Of a stretch of 64,000 nt of DNA, positions 1 through 9,968 are shown in pieces. The notes under the pieces are model-generated. The model made no database searches and was not told the DNA's origin. It saw only the letters and a list, made by a program, of their open reading frames with translations. The translations under genes and the position numbers were made by a program. Each line of letters opens with the position of its first letter. The stretch's first letter is position 1. This stretch comes from Pseudomethylobacillus aquaticus. GTDB lineage: Bacteria; Pseudomonadota; Gammaproteobacteria; Burkholderiales; Methylophilaceae. The stretch lies in the NCBI RefSeq assembly GCF_003730115.1, contig NZ_RJVP01000002.1, positions 124,001-188,000 of the forward strand, read 5' to 3'.

Positions 1-774
1 GCCTGTCTGGTACTGGAGTTTCAGCAGATGGATCAGCAATTGCGTATCGCGCGCGAGGAGCGCATGCTGATCCAGCAACAAGCCAACGCGGAATTGCTGC
101 GTAATCTGGCGCATGAGATCCGCAACCCGCTGGGCGGTTTGCGCGGCGCAGCCCAGTTGCTGGAACATGAGTTGCCGCAGCCTTCGCTGCGAGAATACAC
201 GCAGGTGATCATCAAGGAAGCGGATCGCCTGCAGACCTTGATGGACCGCTTGCTGGTGCCGCATCGCGTGCCTCGATACGAGCCGACCAACATCCATGAG
301 GTGCTCGAGCGCGTACGCAGCTTGTTACTGGCGGAATCGCCGCAAAGCATCGTGGTGCGTCGCGACTACGATACCAGCTTGCCGGAGCTGATCGGTGACC
401 GCGAAAAACTGATCCAGGCCGTGCTGAATATCGCACGTAACGCGGTACAGGCCATGCAGGGCACTGGTCAGATCACGCTGCGAACGCGGGCCGAACGGCA
501 GGTGACGCTGGCCAAAAAGCGCTACCGCGTGGCCATCAAATTACAGATCGTGGATAGCGGCCCGGGCATCCCGGAAGACATACGTGACCGCATCTTCTAT
601 CCGTTGGTGTCTGGTCGTGAAGGTGGTTCTGGCCTGGGTCTGACCCTGGCGCAAACCTTTGTGACCCAGCATCATGGCATGATCGAATGCGAGAGCCAGC
701 CGGGCAGGACGACGTTCACCATCCTCTTGCCGATTGAAAGCAGTGTCAGGAAACACGTTGCCGCACGGCAATGA
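1..774 (+). CDS. ntrB: nitrogen regulation sensor histidine kinase NtrB (GlnL), 5' end missing
   Basis: Frame 1 is open from the first base, so the gene starts upstream of the window and the first ATG at 28 is not the real start. Visible are the HisKA dimerisation/phosphoacceptor segment with the H-box (NLAHEIRNPLGGLRGAAQ), the ATPase N-box (NIARNAVQAM), G1 (DSGPGIP) and G2 (GSGLGLTLAQ). The PAS-like N-terminal sensory domain typical of NtrB would lie outside. The family phosphorylates or dephosphorylates NtrC in response to PII protein. It lies 33 bp upstream of ntrC on the same strand, which makes NtrB the best call among NtrB/PAS kinases. Confidence 0.93.
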   Translation, partial: ACLVLEFQQMDQQLRIAREERMLIQQQANAELLRNLAHEIRNPLGGLRGAAQLLEHELPQPSLREYTQVIIKEADRLQTLMDRLLVPHRVPRYEPTNIHEVLERVRSLLLAESPQSIVVRRDYDTSLPELIGDREKLIQAVLNIARNAVQAMQGTGQITLRTRAERQVTLAKKRYRVAIKLQIVDSGPGIPEDIRDRIFYPLVSGREGGSGLGLTLAQTFVTQHHGMIECESQPGRTTFTILLPIESSVRKHVAARQ

Positions 775-807
775 TTATTCAGAACCACACGTAACTTACA
801 GGACATC

Positions 808-2196
808 ATGAAACCAATCTGGATCATTGACGACGACCGTTCCATCCGCTGGGTGTTCGAAAAAGCGCTGGGCCGTACGGACATGGAATTCAAGACCTTT
901 GCGTCCATTGCGGAAGCCCTGAACGGGCTGGAGCAGGAAACGCCACAGGTGGTGGTCAGCGATATCCGCATGCCGAATGGCTCCGGGCTGGATTTCCTGC
1001 AGGAGATCAAACAGCGCTTGCCGGATATCCCGGTCATCATCATGACCGCCTATTCAGATCTGGAAAGTGCGGTTGCCGCATTCCAGGGCGGCGCGTTCGA
1101 ATATCTGGCCAAGCCCTTCGATGTGGACCAGGCCGTGGACATCATCCGCCGTGCTGTGGACGAGAGCATGCGGCAGGCGATCGAAGCGGTCGCCCCGGAA
1201 GCCACGCCCGAGATCATCGGCCAGGCGCCTGCCATGCAAGAAGTGTTTCGTGCCATCGGCCGCTTGAGCCGGTCGCACGCCACGGTGCTCATCAACGGTG
1301 AATCCGGTACCGGCAAGGAGCTGGTGGCCAGCGCGTTGCACAGGCACAGCCCGCGTGAAGACAAGCCGTTCATCGCCATCAACACTGCAGCCATCCCCAA
1401 GGATCTGCTGGAATCAGAACTGTTCGGCCATGAGCGTGGTGCATTTACCGGCGCGCAGGCTGCACGTCGCGGGCGTTTTGAACAGGCAGATGGCGGTACC
1501 CTGTTCCTGGACGAGATCGGTGACATGCCCTCCGACCTGCAGACGCGGCTGCTACGCGTGTTGTGTGATGGGCAGTTCTATCGCGTGGGCGGGCACCAGC
1601 CGGTCAAGGTCAATGTACGCATCATCGCCGCAACCCATCAGGATCTGGAAGAGCGCGTCAAGCAGGGCCTGTTCCGTGAAGATCTGTTCCATCGCCTGAA
1701 TGTGATCCGTCTACGCTTGCCGCCACTGCGTGAGCGACGTGAAGATGTGCCCTTGCTGGCACGGCACTTTCTGCAGCAAAGCGCGCAAGGTCTGGGCGTG
1801 GAGGCAAAACAGCCTTCTGTGGCTGCGCTGAAATACATGGCGGGTATGAACTGGAGTGGTAACGTACGGCAACTGGAAAACGTCTGCCACTGGCTGACCG
1901 TGATGGCGCCTGGTCAGAACATCGATGTCGCTGACCTGCCACCTGAGCTTAAAGAAGACGCAGCCAGGCCATTGAGCACGGCTTCCTGGCAGGAAGCGCT
2001 CGCTGCGGAAGTCATGGATGCATTGAATCGCGGTGAGCAGGACGTGCTGGAAACACGCACACAAGAGTTTGAACGCATCATGATCCGCAAGGCATTGCAG
2101 CATACCGGTGGACGACGTATCGAAGCTGCCAATCAACTTGGCATGGGGCGCAACACGTTGACCCGCAAGATCCAGGAGTTAGGCATCGACGAGTAA
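808..2196 (+). CDS. ntrC: nitrogen regulation response regulator NtrC (GlnG)
   Basis: The 462-aa protein has the full NtrC architecture: a receiver domain (residues about 3-115) with the phospho-acceptor Asp in VVVSDIRMP; a sigma-54 AAA+ domain with Walker A GESGTGKE and the sigma-54-contacting loop ERGAFTGA; and a C-terminal Fis-type HTH (GGRRIEAANQLGMGRNTLTRK). Length matches the family (about 470 aa). Once phosphorylated by NtrB it activates sigma-54 promoters of nitrogen-scavenging genes. It is the last gene of the operon; a strong bidirectional terminator follows about 90 bp downstream. Confidence 0.96.
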   Translation: MKPIWIIDDDRSIRWVFEKALGRTDMEFKTFASIAEALNGLEQETPQVVVSDIRMPNGSGLDFLQEIKQRLPDIPVIIMTAYSDLESAVAAFQGGAFEYLAKPFDVDQAVDIIRRAVDESMRQAIEAVAPEATPEIIGQAPAMQEVFRAIGRLSRSHATVLINGESGTGKELVASALHRHSPREDKPFIAINTAAIPKDLLESELFGHERGAFTGAQAARRGRFEQADGGTLFLDEIGDMPSDLQTRLLRVLCDGQFYRVGGHQPVKVNVRIIAATHQDLEERVKQGLFREDLFHRLNVIRLRLPPLRERREDVPLLARHFLQQSAQGLGVEAKQPSVAALKYMAGMNWSGNVRQLENVCHWLTVMAPGQNIDVADLPPELKEDAARPLSTASWQEALAAEVMDALNRGEQDVLETRTQEFERIMIRKALQHTGGRRIEAANQLGMGRNTLTRKIQELGIDE

Positions 2197-2283
2197 TGCC
2201 TGGCCGGATAAGGCTAGGAGGAAGCCAGCATTAGGGTTTGAAATCGACTAGTGTTTTGATTTATTTCAACTAATTTAGGCAAT

Positions 2284-2312
2284 AAAAAACGGCACCCTAG
2301 GGTGCCGTTTTT
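2284..2312. terminator. bidirectional rho-independent terminator between ntrC and the porin gene
   Basis: A near-perfect palindrome with a GC-rich stem (CGGCACCCTAGGGTGCCG) is flanked by an A-run on the left and a T-run on the right, so it can end transcription from both strands. It sits in the convergent gap between ntrC (plus, stop at 2196) and the porin (minus, stop at 2337). Confidence 0.9.
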
Positions 2313-2336
2313 AAGCGTACTGCCTTCTAAACTAAA

Positions 2337-3548
2337 TTAGAAGAACAGAATCGCGCCAGCAGCGATGGTCTTTTGCTCGCTGTCTTGAACAGCTGCATGG
2401 GACTCGGTATCCAGTTGCGAGTATTCCACAACCAGATTCAGGTGCTTGGTCAGAGGATGGTAAGCACCGATGGTCCAGCGCTCGTTCTTCTTAACGAAGT
2501 TCGCAGCACCGTCAGTTCCGGTGTTGTCCAGATTGCTCACGCCGTAGCTAGCGCCCAGCTTGGTGCCAATACCTGGCAAAGCGTAGGTAGCTTGTACGTA
2601 GCCGCCGTCGGAATCACGACGCTTACCAGCAGCATCAACTGCGCCCAGCAGGAAACCGGTGGTACCGATACCCTTGCCGTCGTAGTAGTAACCGGTCAGG
2701 CCGAAACCAGCTACCTTAACGGTTGCACCGACGTCGAAGCCGCGAGCGGTTTCGTCACCCAGAATGCCACCAGCGCCCAGATCTTCCAGTTTTTGGGTGA
2801 TGAAGCTTGCCCAGATCTTACCGGAAACATCACCAGCCCACTCGTAGTTAACCTTACCTTCAAAACCTGGGGTAGAACGGCTGCCAATTGCTGCGTCAGC
2901 GTTCAGAGCCAAGTTGTTCCAAGGTTGCATAACACCAGCTGCGAAGCTGAAGCCGTTCCAGTTAGGGGACATGTAGGAAACTTGTGCCTTCCAGTCAGCG
3001 TACAGGTAACCGGTACCGATACCGCCGATGGTGGTGGTGTTACCGCTCAGGAAGCCGCCGCCGCCCACGCCCAGCAGGGTCATGTCGTTCAGGATAGCGT
3101 CAGAACCGAAAATGCCCAGATCCTTACCCAGCTTGATGGTACCCCAGCTAGCATCACCGAAGGTCAGGAATGCTTGACGGTTTTCTTGGTTGTTGCCGTT
3201 CTGGTTTTGAATCAGAGCGTTGTTGGTGGAGCTACCTGGTTGCAGGCTGATGGTGAAACCTACGTCCAGATCGTTCTGGCGGGTCTTACCGGATACGCTC
3301 AGGTAGTTAGGCAGCAGGCCGGTGGTGATGTTGGTTTGGTTGTCATCAACAGTGCCAGCACCGAAGCAAGCGGTTTGACCAGCGATGCCGCTGTTACGAT
3401 CACACTTGTTGTAGGTGTAGAAGGTGTTGACGTTACCGCCGATGTCCAGCGTCCAATCGCCAGCTGGGATGATGATGCCAGCGTTTGCAGCAGAAGCGCC
3501 GAATGCCATGACGGCACCAGCAACTGCCAAGCCTAGTTTCTTGTTCAT
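2337..3548 (-). CDS. general outer-membrane porin (betaproteobacterial trimeric type)
   Basis: 403 aa with a Sec signal peptide (MNKKLGLAVAGAVMAFGASA, cleavage near residue 23 after ANA). The mature protein opens with beta-strand-like alternation and ends in a terminal Phe (GAILFF), the usual recognition signature for barrel insertion. Length and Gly/Asn/Asp-rich loops match the 16-strand gram-negative porin family (Porin_4/OmpC-like). Two cysteines in the first extracellular-loop region (about residues 49 and 61) could form a disulfide, which is uncommon in porins. A good Shine-Dalgarno (TAGGAG) precedes the ATG. It is probably highly expressed; substrate selectivity cannot be read from sequence. 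Confidence 0.9.
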   Translation of the reverse strand: MNKKLGLAVAGAVMAFGASAANAGIIIPAGDWTLDIGGNVNTFYTYNKCDRNSGIAGQTACFGAGTVDDNQTNITTGLLPNYLSVSGKTRQNDLDVGFTISLQPGSSTNNALIQNQNGNNQENRQAFLTFGDASWGTIKLGKDLGIFGSDAILNDMTLLGVGGGGFLSGNTTTIGGIGTGYLYADWKAQVSYMSPNWNGFSFAAGVMQPWNNLALNADAAIGSRSTPGFEGKVNYEWAGDVSGKIWASFITQKLEDLGAGGILGDETARGFDVGATVKVAGFGLTGYYYDGKGIGTTGFLLGAVDAAGKRRDSDGGYVQATYALPGIGTKLGASYGVSNLDNTGTDGAANFVKKNERWTIGAYHPLTKHLNLVVEYSQLDTESHAAVQDSEQKTIAAGAILFF

Positions 3549-3614
3549 CTGTATCTCCTAATATATTTCTAATTAAATTCGTCTGATCTACCTTGAGTTG
3601 CGGATCCGACGACA

Positions 3615-3628
3615 GAGTTCGCGAACTC
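3615..3628. promoter_or_regulatory. 14-bp perfect palindrome upstream of the porin
   Basis: GAGTTCGCGAACTC is fully self-complementary and lies about 70 bp upstream of the porin start codon, in the 200-bp gap between the porin and dgt. Position and symmetry fit an operator, but no known regulator consensus was recognised. It could be chance. Confidence 0.3.
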
Positions 3629-3748
3629 CCCTTACGAGAAGGTAGGGCCAGTATGCCAAAGCGCGATTACGCACAGCAAGCGCTGAATGCAGACTGGTTG
3701 AGTAAGTTGTATCAAAGTGTTGCAAAAGCGCAACAATGTGTAAGCAGG

Positions 3749-4912
3749 CTAGAGTGGCTGCTCTTCGATGGCGAACAAGCGGCGATATTCGCGTATGGCA
3801 TAGCGGTCTGTCATGCCGGCGATATAGTCTGCAACCGCACGTGCATGGTCTTCGCGGGCGCGCAGCTGGAATTCGTCCGGCATCAGGCTGGCATCTTGTA
3901 TGAACACCTCGAACAGCTGGCGGATGATGCGCTCGGCTTTGGCGCTCATGCGGTTGACACGGTAGTGTCGATACAGCTTGTTGCGTAAAAAACGCTTGAG
4001 CTCAGCCTGTTGAGCCTGCATCCCGCTGCTGAAAGCGATCAGTGGCGGGCTGCGGCGTACGGCGTCGATATCGGCCGGCGCGGCCATCTGGATATTCAGC
4101 GTGCTTTGCATGCACAGATCGACCACCAGCGCATTGATCATGCGGCGTATGGTTTCATGGATCAGGCGACGGCCGCGCAAGTCCGGGTATTTTTCCTGCA
4201 CGCCTTGCAGTTGATCGGCGAACAGCCTGACTTCCGCAAGCTGCTCCAGCTTGATCAGGCCGGAGCGCAGGCCATCATCCACATCATGGTTGTTATAGGC
4301 GATCTCGTCGGCGAGGTTGGCGACTTGCGCTTCCAGCGAAGGTTGTGTCTTGTCCAGAAAACGCTGGCCGACATCGCCCAGTTGCCTTGCATTCTTGAGC
4401 GCACAGTGTTTGAGGACGCCTTCGCGCAGTTCGAAGGTCAGGTTCAGCCCGTCAAACTCGGCGTAGCGTTGCTCAAGGTGGTCGATGACGCGCAGCGATT
4501 GCAGGTTGTGCTCAAAGCCGCCGTATTCTTTCATGCAGGCGTTGAGGGCGTCCTGGCCGGCATGGCCGAATGGCGTGTGCCCGAGGTCGTGCGCCAGCGC
4601 GATGGCTTCGACCAGGTCTTCGTGCAAGCCGAGTGAGCGCGCGATGCCGCGGCCGATCTGCGCCACTTCCAGGCTATGGGTGAGGCGGGTGCGGAACAGG
4701 TCGCCTTCATGATTCACGAATACCTGAGTCTTGTATTCCAGACGTCTGAACGCGCTGGAGTGGATGATACGGTCGCGGTCGCGCTGGAACTCATTGCGCC
4801 CTTGTGGTGCTGGTTCCGCGTGGTGACGGCCCTGGCTGTGTGCCGGGTCGGCAGCGTAAGGGGCCAGTATGGTAGCCGGCTGTGTATGAGCCGTCGACAC
4901 CGCATCAGCCAT
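3749..4912 (-). CDS. dgt: deoxyguanosinetriphosphate triphosphohydrolase-like protein (HD domain)
   Basis: 387 aa from the ATG at 4912 ([10 protein letters not shown]), which overlaps the aroB stop by 8 bp. The reading frame stays open to 4960, but that extension lies inside aroB coding sequence and lacks family similarity. HD-superfamily metal ligands are visible in [12 protein letters not shown] and [13 protein letters not shown], together with the [10 protein letters not shown] and [12 protein letters not shown] stretches typical of dGTPase-like proteins. The family hydrolyses dNTPs to deoxynucleoside plus triphosphate. It ends the aroK-aroB-dgt operon, an order common in Betaproteobacteria. 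Confidence 0.92.
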   Translation of the reverse strand: MADAVSTAHTQPATILAPYAADPAHSQGRHHAEPAPQGRNEFQRDRDRIIHSSAFRRLEYKTQVFVNHEGDLFRTRLTHSLEVAQIGRGIARSLGLHEDLVEAIALAHDLGHTPFGHAGQDALNACMKEYGGFEHNLQSLRVIDHLEQRYAEFDGLNLTFELREGVLKHCALKNARQLGDVGQRFLDKTQPSLEAQVANLADEIAYNNHDVDDGLRSGLIKLEQLAEVRLFADQLQGVQEKYPDLRGRRLIHETIRRMINALVVDLCMQSTLNIQMAAPADIDAVRRSPPLIAFSSGMQAQQAELKRFLRNKLYRHYRVNRMSAKAERIIRQLFEVFIQDASLMPDEFQLRAREDHARAVADYIAGMTDRYAIREYRRLFAIEEQPL

Positions 4913-5990
4913 GCAGCGGGCTTTCCAGCGTGGCGCGCAGAGCGGCCACATCGTAGTCACTGGAAACGACGGATCTGCCTATGCCTTGCTGCAGTACCAG
5001 CCTGATCTTGCCGTCCAGCACTTTTTTATCCAGCCCCATCAAGTCCAGATAGCGGTCTGCGCCCAAACCAGGGGGCTCCAGTGGCAGCCTGGCAGCGCGG
5101 AAGATGGCATCCATGCGGGCCACTTCGGCATCACTGAGCCAGCCCATGCGACGCGACAGGTCGGCGGCCATCATGGTGCCCGCCGCGACCGCTTCACCGT
5201 GCAGCCAGACGCCATAGCCCATGCCGTTCTCGATGGCATGGCCAAAGGTATGCCCCAGGTTGAGCAGGGCGCGCTCGCCTGATTCACGCTCGTCCGCGGC
5301 CACCACTTCCGCCTTGTTCTCGCAGGAGCGGTAGATCGCATAGCGCATGGCATCGGTGTCCAGTGCCGTCAACTTGTCGATATGTGCTTCCAGCCATTCG
5401 AAGAACGGCAGATCGCGGATCAGGCCATATTTGATCACTTCGGCCAGCCCGGCTGCCAGTTCGCGCTCAGGCAGTGTGTGCAATGTGTCGATGTCGGCCA
5501 GCACCAGCTGTGGCTGGTAGAACGCCCCTATCATGTTCTTGCCCAGCGGATGATTGATGCCGGTCTTGCCGCCTACAGAAGAATCCACCTGTGATAGCAG
5601 CGTGGTCGGCACCTGGACGAAGGGCACGCCACGCAGATAGGTGGCTGCGGCATAGCCGGTGAGGTCGCCCACCACGCCCCCACCCAGTGCAATCAGGGTG
5701 GTGCTGCGCTCGCAACGGTTCTCCAGCAGCGCATCGTAGATCAGGTTCAGCGTCGCGCTGTTCTTGTAGGCCTCGCCATCCGGCAGCACGATACTGATCA
5801 CGGCAACACCCGCGTCACGCAGCGGCTGTGCCAGTTTTTCAAGATAGAGCGGCGCCACCGTGGTGTTGGTGACGATCGCGACCTGCTTGCGTTTCAGGTG
5901 CGGCAGGATCAGCGCTGCTTGCGCCAGCAGGCCACGTCCGATATGGATGGGATAACGGCGGTCGCCGAGTTCGACGTTAAGGGTTTGCAT
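4905..5990 (-). CDS. aroB: 3-dehydroquinate synthase
   Basis: 361 aa, the usual length. It converts DAHP to 3-dehydroquinate (second shikimate-pathway step) with NAD and a divalent metal. Recognisable are the NAD-binding [13 protein letters not shown] segment, [20 protein letters not shown], and the metal-ligand region [12 protein letters not shown] with a further His in [10 protein letters not shown]. The start overlaps the end of aroK by 14 bp and the stop overlaps dgt by 8 bp, so the three genes are translationally coupled. Confidence 0.97.
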   Translation of the reverse strand: MQTLNVELGDRRYPIHIGRGLLAQAALILPHLKRKQVAIVTNTTVAPLYLEKLAQPLRDAGVAVISIVLPDGEAYKNSATLNLIYDALLENRCERSTTLIALGGGVVGDLTGYAAATYLRGVPFVQVPTTLLSQVDSSVGGKTGINHPLGKNMIGAFYQPQLVLADIDTLHTLPERELAAGLAEVIKYGLIRDLPFFEWLEAHIDKLTALDTDAMRYAIYRSCENKAEVVAADERESGERALLNLGHTFGHAIENGMGYGVWLHGEAVAAGTMMAADLSRRMGWLSDAEVARMDAIFRAARLPLEPPGLGADRYLDLMGLDKKVLDGKIRLVLQQGIGRSVVSSDYDVAALRATLESPLHG

Positions 5991-6516
5991 GCTGTTGAAC
6001 CGTCCTGCGGGTATTCAATAAAGATTCGATGTGGTGCACCAGTTGTGTCACCGGCTGACCGCCAGTTTCCACTACCAGTGCCGCCACTTCGCGGTACAAA
6101 GGGTCGCGCTGACCATGCAATTGCTCCAGTCGTGCGCGTGGATTTTCGGTTTGCAGCAGCGGGCGATTGCGGTCATGGCGCGTACGCTGCCACAAATCAT
6201 GCACCTTGGCCGCTAGATAGATCACCGTGCCGCGCTCGCGCAAGTGGTCGCGATTCTCCTGCTGCAGGATGGCGCCACCGCCGGTCGCCAGTACGATAGG
6301 CCCCAGCTGGGTGAGTTCGTCGATGATCATGGCTTCACGCTTGCGAAACCCTTCCTCGCCTTCCATCTCGAAGATGAGCGGGATGCGCACGCCAGTGCGA
6401 TGCTCGATCTCATGATCGCTGTCGTAGAAGTCATAGCCCAGATGCTTGGCGAGCAGGCGACCCACAGTGGTTTTGCCCGCGCCCATCAGGCCGACCAGAA
6501 AAATATTGTCCTGCAT
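5977..6516 (-). CDS. aroK: shikimate kinase
   Basis: 179 aa with P-loop [12 protein letters not shown] near the N-terminus, the shikimate-binding Asp in [12 protein letters not shown], the GGGAIL motif and a lid Arg in RNRPLL. It phosphorylates shikimate at O3 using ATP. It is the first gene of the aroK-aroB-dgt operon and is transcribed divergently from the PBP1a gene. The pilMNOPQ genes that commonly lie between these two in related bacteria are absent. Confidence 0.96.
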   Translation of the reverse strand: MQDNIFLVGLMGAGKTTVGRLLAKHLGYDFYDSDHEIEHRTGVRIPLIFEMEGEEGFRKREAMIIDELTQLGPIVLATGGGAILQQENRDHLRERGTVIYLAAKVHDLWQRTRHDRNRPLLQTENPRARLEQLHGQRDPLYREVAALVVETGGQPVTQLVHHIESLLNTRRTVQQHANP

Positions 6517-6763
6517 TGGCTGAGAGTCCAGCGATCAAATAAACGCTTTATTTTAAGGGAATACGTTGCGCCTGTCAGATTCCTGCGCTATCACGGCGAA
6601 GAGCGGTGCTTACAGCTCAAGCAGGCATGAGGATGAACCGGGTCGATTGCTGCGTTATCAGTCCGGAGGAGTCCATCGCAGTAAGGGCTGCGGCAGATTT
6701 AGGTTCAATATCCTGCCCACATATATTAAGATGGGTTTGGATTCTAGTTAGAAACACTTTCCC

Positions 6764-9301
6764 ATGTTCCTGAAAAAATGGTTGCAGTTACTGGTGCTGG
6801 CAGGTGTGGTGCTGGGGCTGGTCGCGACCGCGCTGGTCGGCATCGCCGCCGTGCTGATCTATCCTAACCTGCCCTCCCTGGAAGCGATGACCGATTATCG
6901 CCCCAAGGTTCCGTTACGCGTCTACACAGAAGATGGTCATCTGATCGGTGAGTTCGGCGAAGAGCGCCGCGCGCTGGTCTCCATTCAGGATGTACCTCAA
7001 GACTTGAAGCATGCCATCCTCGCCGCTGAGGACGAGCGCTTCTACACGCATGGTGGCGTGGACACCATCGGTATCCTGCGCGCCGCCATCGCCAATGTGA
7101 CCGCAGGCGGCTTCAAGGAAGGCGCCAGTACCATCACCATGCAGCTGGCACGCAACTTCTATCTGTCGCGCGAAAAGACCGCCACACGCAAGCTCAACGA
7201 AGCCCTGCTGGCGATCAAGATCGAGCACAGCCTGACCAAAGACCAGATCCTGGAGATCTACATCAACCAGATCTACCTTGGTCAGCGTGCCTATGGTTAT
7301 GCTGCTGCTGCGCAGGTCTATTTCGGCAAGCCCTTGAGCAAGCTCAATGTCGCCGAACTGGCCACGCTGGCCGGCCTGCCCAAGGCACCATCACGTTACA
7401 ACCCGCTGGTGAACCCAAAGCGTGCCATGGCACGTCAGCAATACGTGCTGCGCCGCATGAACGCGCTGGGCTTCATCGATGATGCGACCTATCAGGCCGC
7501 ACTGGATACGCCGGTCAAAGCCAAAAAGACGCGTCAGGCGCTGGACTTGAGTGCCGACTATGTGGCCGAGATCGCCCGTCAGGCGATGTTCGAGCGCTAC
7601 AAGGACGACATCTACAGCAGCGGGATGAAGGTCTATACCACCTTGCGCAAAGCCAATCAGGAGGCCGCCAATGAGGCGTTGATCCAGGGCCTGCTCACCT
7701 ACGATAGACGTCATGGCTATCGTGGGCCGGAAAAACAGCTCAAAGCCCCTGAGGGTGCGACGGACAACACCTGGATGGACGAAGCGCTGGACGAGGTCGA
7801 AGCCTATCCACCGTTGTTGCCTGCCCTGGTCATGACCTCCTCGCCCAAGCAGGTGGAGGTCTATACCAAATACGGTGAGGTGGTCGTCATCACCGGTGCC
7901 GGGCTGGAGTTGGTCAAGAAGCAGCTCAACGAAAAAGAGCCGGAAAAGCGCAAACTGGTGGCCGGTGCGCTGGTGCGCATCATGAAGCTGGGCGAAGTCT
8001 GGCATATCTCGCAGCTGCCCAAGGTGGAAGCGGCATTGGTCGGGCTGGATTCCGAAGATGGTGCAGTACGCGCGCTGGTGGGCGGGTTCAACTTCGAGCG
8101 CAACAAGTTCAACCACGCCACTCAGGCCTGGCGTCAGCCCGGCTCCAGTTTCAAGCCTTTCATCTATTCCGCCGCGCTGGAAAAAGGCTACACCCCGGCT
8201 ACGCTGATCGAGGACGAGCCTATCTACATCAGCTCCACCGAAACCGGCAGCGGGCAAGCCTGGGAACCACGCAACTATGACAACAAGTTCGAGGGCCCCA
8301 TCCGTATCCGTACTGCACTGACCAAGTCCAAGAACATGGTGTCGGTGCGTATCCTGCAAGGCATAGGCGTGTCTTACGCGCAGGATTACATCACGCGCTT
8401 CGGCTTCTCCACCAAAGACCATCCAGCTTACCTGGCCATGGCGCTGGGTTCCGGTTCGGTGACCGCCTGGCAGCTGGCTGGCGCGTATGCGGTGTTCGCC
8501 AATGGTGGCTTCCGTGTGCGGCCCTATATCATCAGCCGCATCGAGGACAGTCAGGGCAAGGTGGTGGACAAGAGCCGCATCCTGCGTGCTGGTCAGGACG
8601 CGCCGCGCGTGCTTGATCCGCGCAATGCCTTCCTGATGACCTCGATGATGCAGGATGTCGCGCGTGTCGGTACTGCCGCCAAAGCCCGTCAACTGGGCCG
8701 CAGTGATCTGGCTGGCAAGACCGGCACCACCAACAACCAGTTCGATGCCTGGTTCGCCGGCTACAACCCCAAACACGTCGCGGTGGCCTGGATAGGCTAT
8801 GACCAGCCCAAGTCGCTGGGCAACAACGAAACCGGCGGTCAGGCGGCCTTGCCGATCTGGATCAATTACATGGCCGAAGCGCTGAAAGGCATGCCGGATC
8901 AGCCCATGAGCGTGCCTCCCGGCATCAACAGCATCAAAGTCAATCCTTACACCGGTCTGCGCTCGGTCGAGGGTGAGGGCGGTTACTACGAATATTTCTA
9001 TGACGAGTTCCCGCCAGCCGATACCTTGCCAGAGCCGGAGTACACCGAAGAGCCGGACCCCATCACCCCGTTCCCCGGGCACCCATCGCCAGGCGCTGGA
9101 GCGGCATTACCAGCCCCCGTGGTGACGCCTGCCTCGGCTCCAGCGGGCAGAGTGGTGGCCGAGACCAAACCTGTCACAGAACCGAAATCGCAGATCGACC
9201 CGCGCATGGCGCAGCCTGCGCCTGCCAAGGCCGAGCCCAGAAGAGCGGAGTCAGCCGACACCAGGAAACGTTCGCCGCTGCAACCAGATCAATTGTTTTA
9301 G
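6764..9301 (+). CDS. mrcA: penicillin-binding protein 1A (bifunctional class A PBP)
   Basis: 845 aa. A short cytoplasmic tail and a TM helix (about residues 8-32) precede a GT51 glycosyltransferase domain (catalytic Glu in AAEDERFYTHGGVD; EGASTITMQLARN), an OB-like insert, and a transpeptidase domain with SxxK (PGSSFKPF), SxN (SKNM) and KTG (GKTGTTN). The C-terminal tail is Pro/Ala/Glu-rich and probably disordered. It polymerises and cross-links peptidoglycan in the periplasm. No clear Shine-Dalgarno precedes the ATG. It is divergent from aroK across a 247-bp gap in which I see no other gene. Confidence 0.95.
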   Translation: MFLKKWLQLLVLAGVVLGLVATALVGIAAVLIYPNLPSLEAMTDYRPKVPLRVYTEDGHLIGEFGEERRALVSIQDVPQDLKHAILAAEDERFYTHGGVDTIGILRAAIANVTAGGFKEGASTITMQLARNFYLSREKTATRKLNEALLAIKIEHSLTKDQILEIYINQIYLGQRAYGYAAAAQVYFGKPLSKLNVAELATLAGLPKAPSRYNPLVNPKRAMARQQYVLRRMNALGFIDDATYQAALDTPVKAKKTRQALDLSADYVAEIARQAMFERYKDDIYSSGMKVYTTLRKANQEAANEALIQGLLTYDRRHGYRGPEKQLKAPEGATDNTWMDEALDEVEAYPPLLPALVMTSSPKQVEVYTKYGEVVVITGAGLELVKKQLNEKEPEKRKLVAGALVRIMKLGEVWHISQLPKVEAALVGLDSEDGAVRALVGGFNFERNKFNHATQAWRQPGSSFKPFIYSAALEKGYTPATLIEDEPIYISSTETGSGQAWEPRNYDNKFEGPIRIRTALTKSKNMVSVRILQGIGVSYAQDYITRFGFSTKDHPAYLAMALGSGSVTAWQLAGAYAVFANGGFRVRPYIISRIEDSQGKVVDKSRILRAGQDAPRVLDPRNAFLMTSMMQDVARVGTAAKARQLGRSDLAGKTGTTNNQFDAWFAGYNPKHVAVAWIGYDQPKSLGNNETGGQAALPIWINYMAEALKGMPDQPMSVPPGINSIKVNPYTGLRSVEGEGGYYEYFYDEFPPADTLPEPEYTEEPDPITPFPGHPSPGAGAALPAPVVTPASAPAGRVVAETKPVTEPKSQIDPRMAQPAPAKAEPRRAESADTRKRSPLQPDQLF

Positions 9302-9314
9302 CAAGGCAAGGCCC

Positions 9315-9968
9315 ATGGCCAAAGACAGTACCAGCTGGCAGATGCGCCAGCGCATCGCTCAACTCGCTGCCGCGATGATGGCCGAGGACGGCATCCATGA
9401 TTTCGCCTACGCGAAGAAGAAGGCAGGGCGTCAGCTGGGTGCGGCTTCAGCCGACTTGCCCAGCAATGCCGAGATCGAGGCCGAGATCCGTGTTTACCAC
9501 GAGTTGTACAACAGCGACGACCAGCCGGCCAGCCTGCGCCAGCTGCGTAGCGATGCGCTGGTGGTGATGCAACTGCTGCAGCGCTTCAATCCACATCTGA
9601 CCGGTGCCGTGCTGGAAGGTACGGCAGGAAAGTATGCCGAGACCCATATCCACCTGTTTGCGGACAGCCTCAAGGACGTGGAGATCTTCCTGCTGAACAG
9701 CCAGGTGCCGTACGAGACCAATGAAAAATCCTACCGTGTGAGCGGTGCCAGTGAGCACCGCAAGGGTGGTGAACGCAAAAAGGTGCCAGTGTTCACGCTG
9801 GACGGCCCGAACGGGCTGATCCGCCTCAGCGTGTTCGAAGTGGATGGCCAGCGTGTGCCAACCAAGCATGCGGCTAGCGGTGGCAACGCACTGCGTGCCG
9901 GCATCGAAGAGGTGCGCGCATTGCTGCGTGAGCAGGCGACCCCGGACCCGCAAGCCGCGCTGGGCTAG
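9315..9968 (+). CDS. conserved protein of unknown function (nucleotidyltransferase-like in appearance)
   Basis: 217 aa, soluble, no signal peptide or TM segment, 13 bp downstream of the PBP1a gene and probably cotranscribed. The N-terminal third is helical and charged. The central part (RFNPHLTGAVLEGTAGKYAETHIHLFAD, then DVEIFLLN) has the feel of a minimal nucleotidyltransferase fold, with acidic residues after a beta-strand, but the canonical GS...DxD motif is not clear. The segment RKKVPVFTLDGPNGLIRLSVFEVDG looks like a conserved beta-sheet. I recall similar proteins in other Betaproteobacteria with no known function. Confidence 0.7.
   Translation: MAKDSTSWQMRQRIAQLAAAMMAEDGIHDFAYAKKKAGRQLGAASADLPSNAEIEAEIRVYHELYNSDDQPASLRQLRSDALVVMQLLQRFNPHLTGAVLEGTAGKYAETHIHLFADSLKDVEIFLLNSQVPYETNEKSYRVSGASEHRKGGERKKVPVFTLDGPNGLIRLSVFEVDGQRVPTKHAASGGNALRAGIEEVRALLREQATPDPQAALG

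Noticed and set aside
2373-3536. 387-aa open frame on the plus strand across the porin gene
   Set aside because: It is the antisense of a clear porin with signal peptide and terminal Phe; its product is low-complexity and has no recognisable family.
7391-9082. 563-aa antisense frame over the PBP1a gene
   Set aside because: The opposite strand carries all PBP1a catalytic motifs; the antisense product is a GC-rich shadow rich in His, Arg and Gly.
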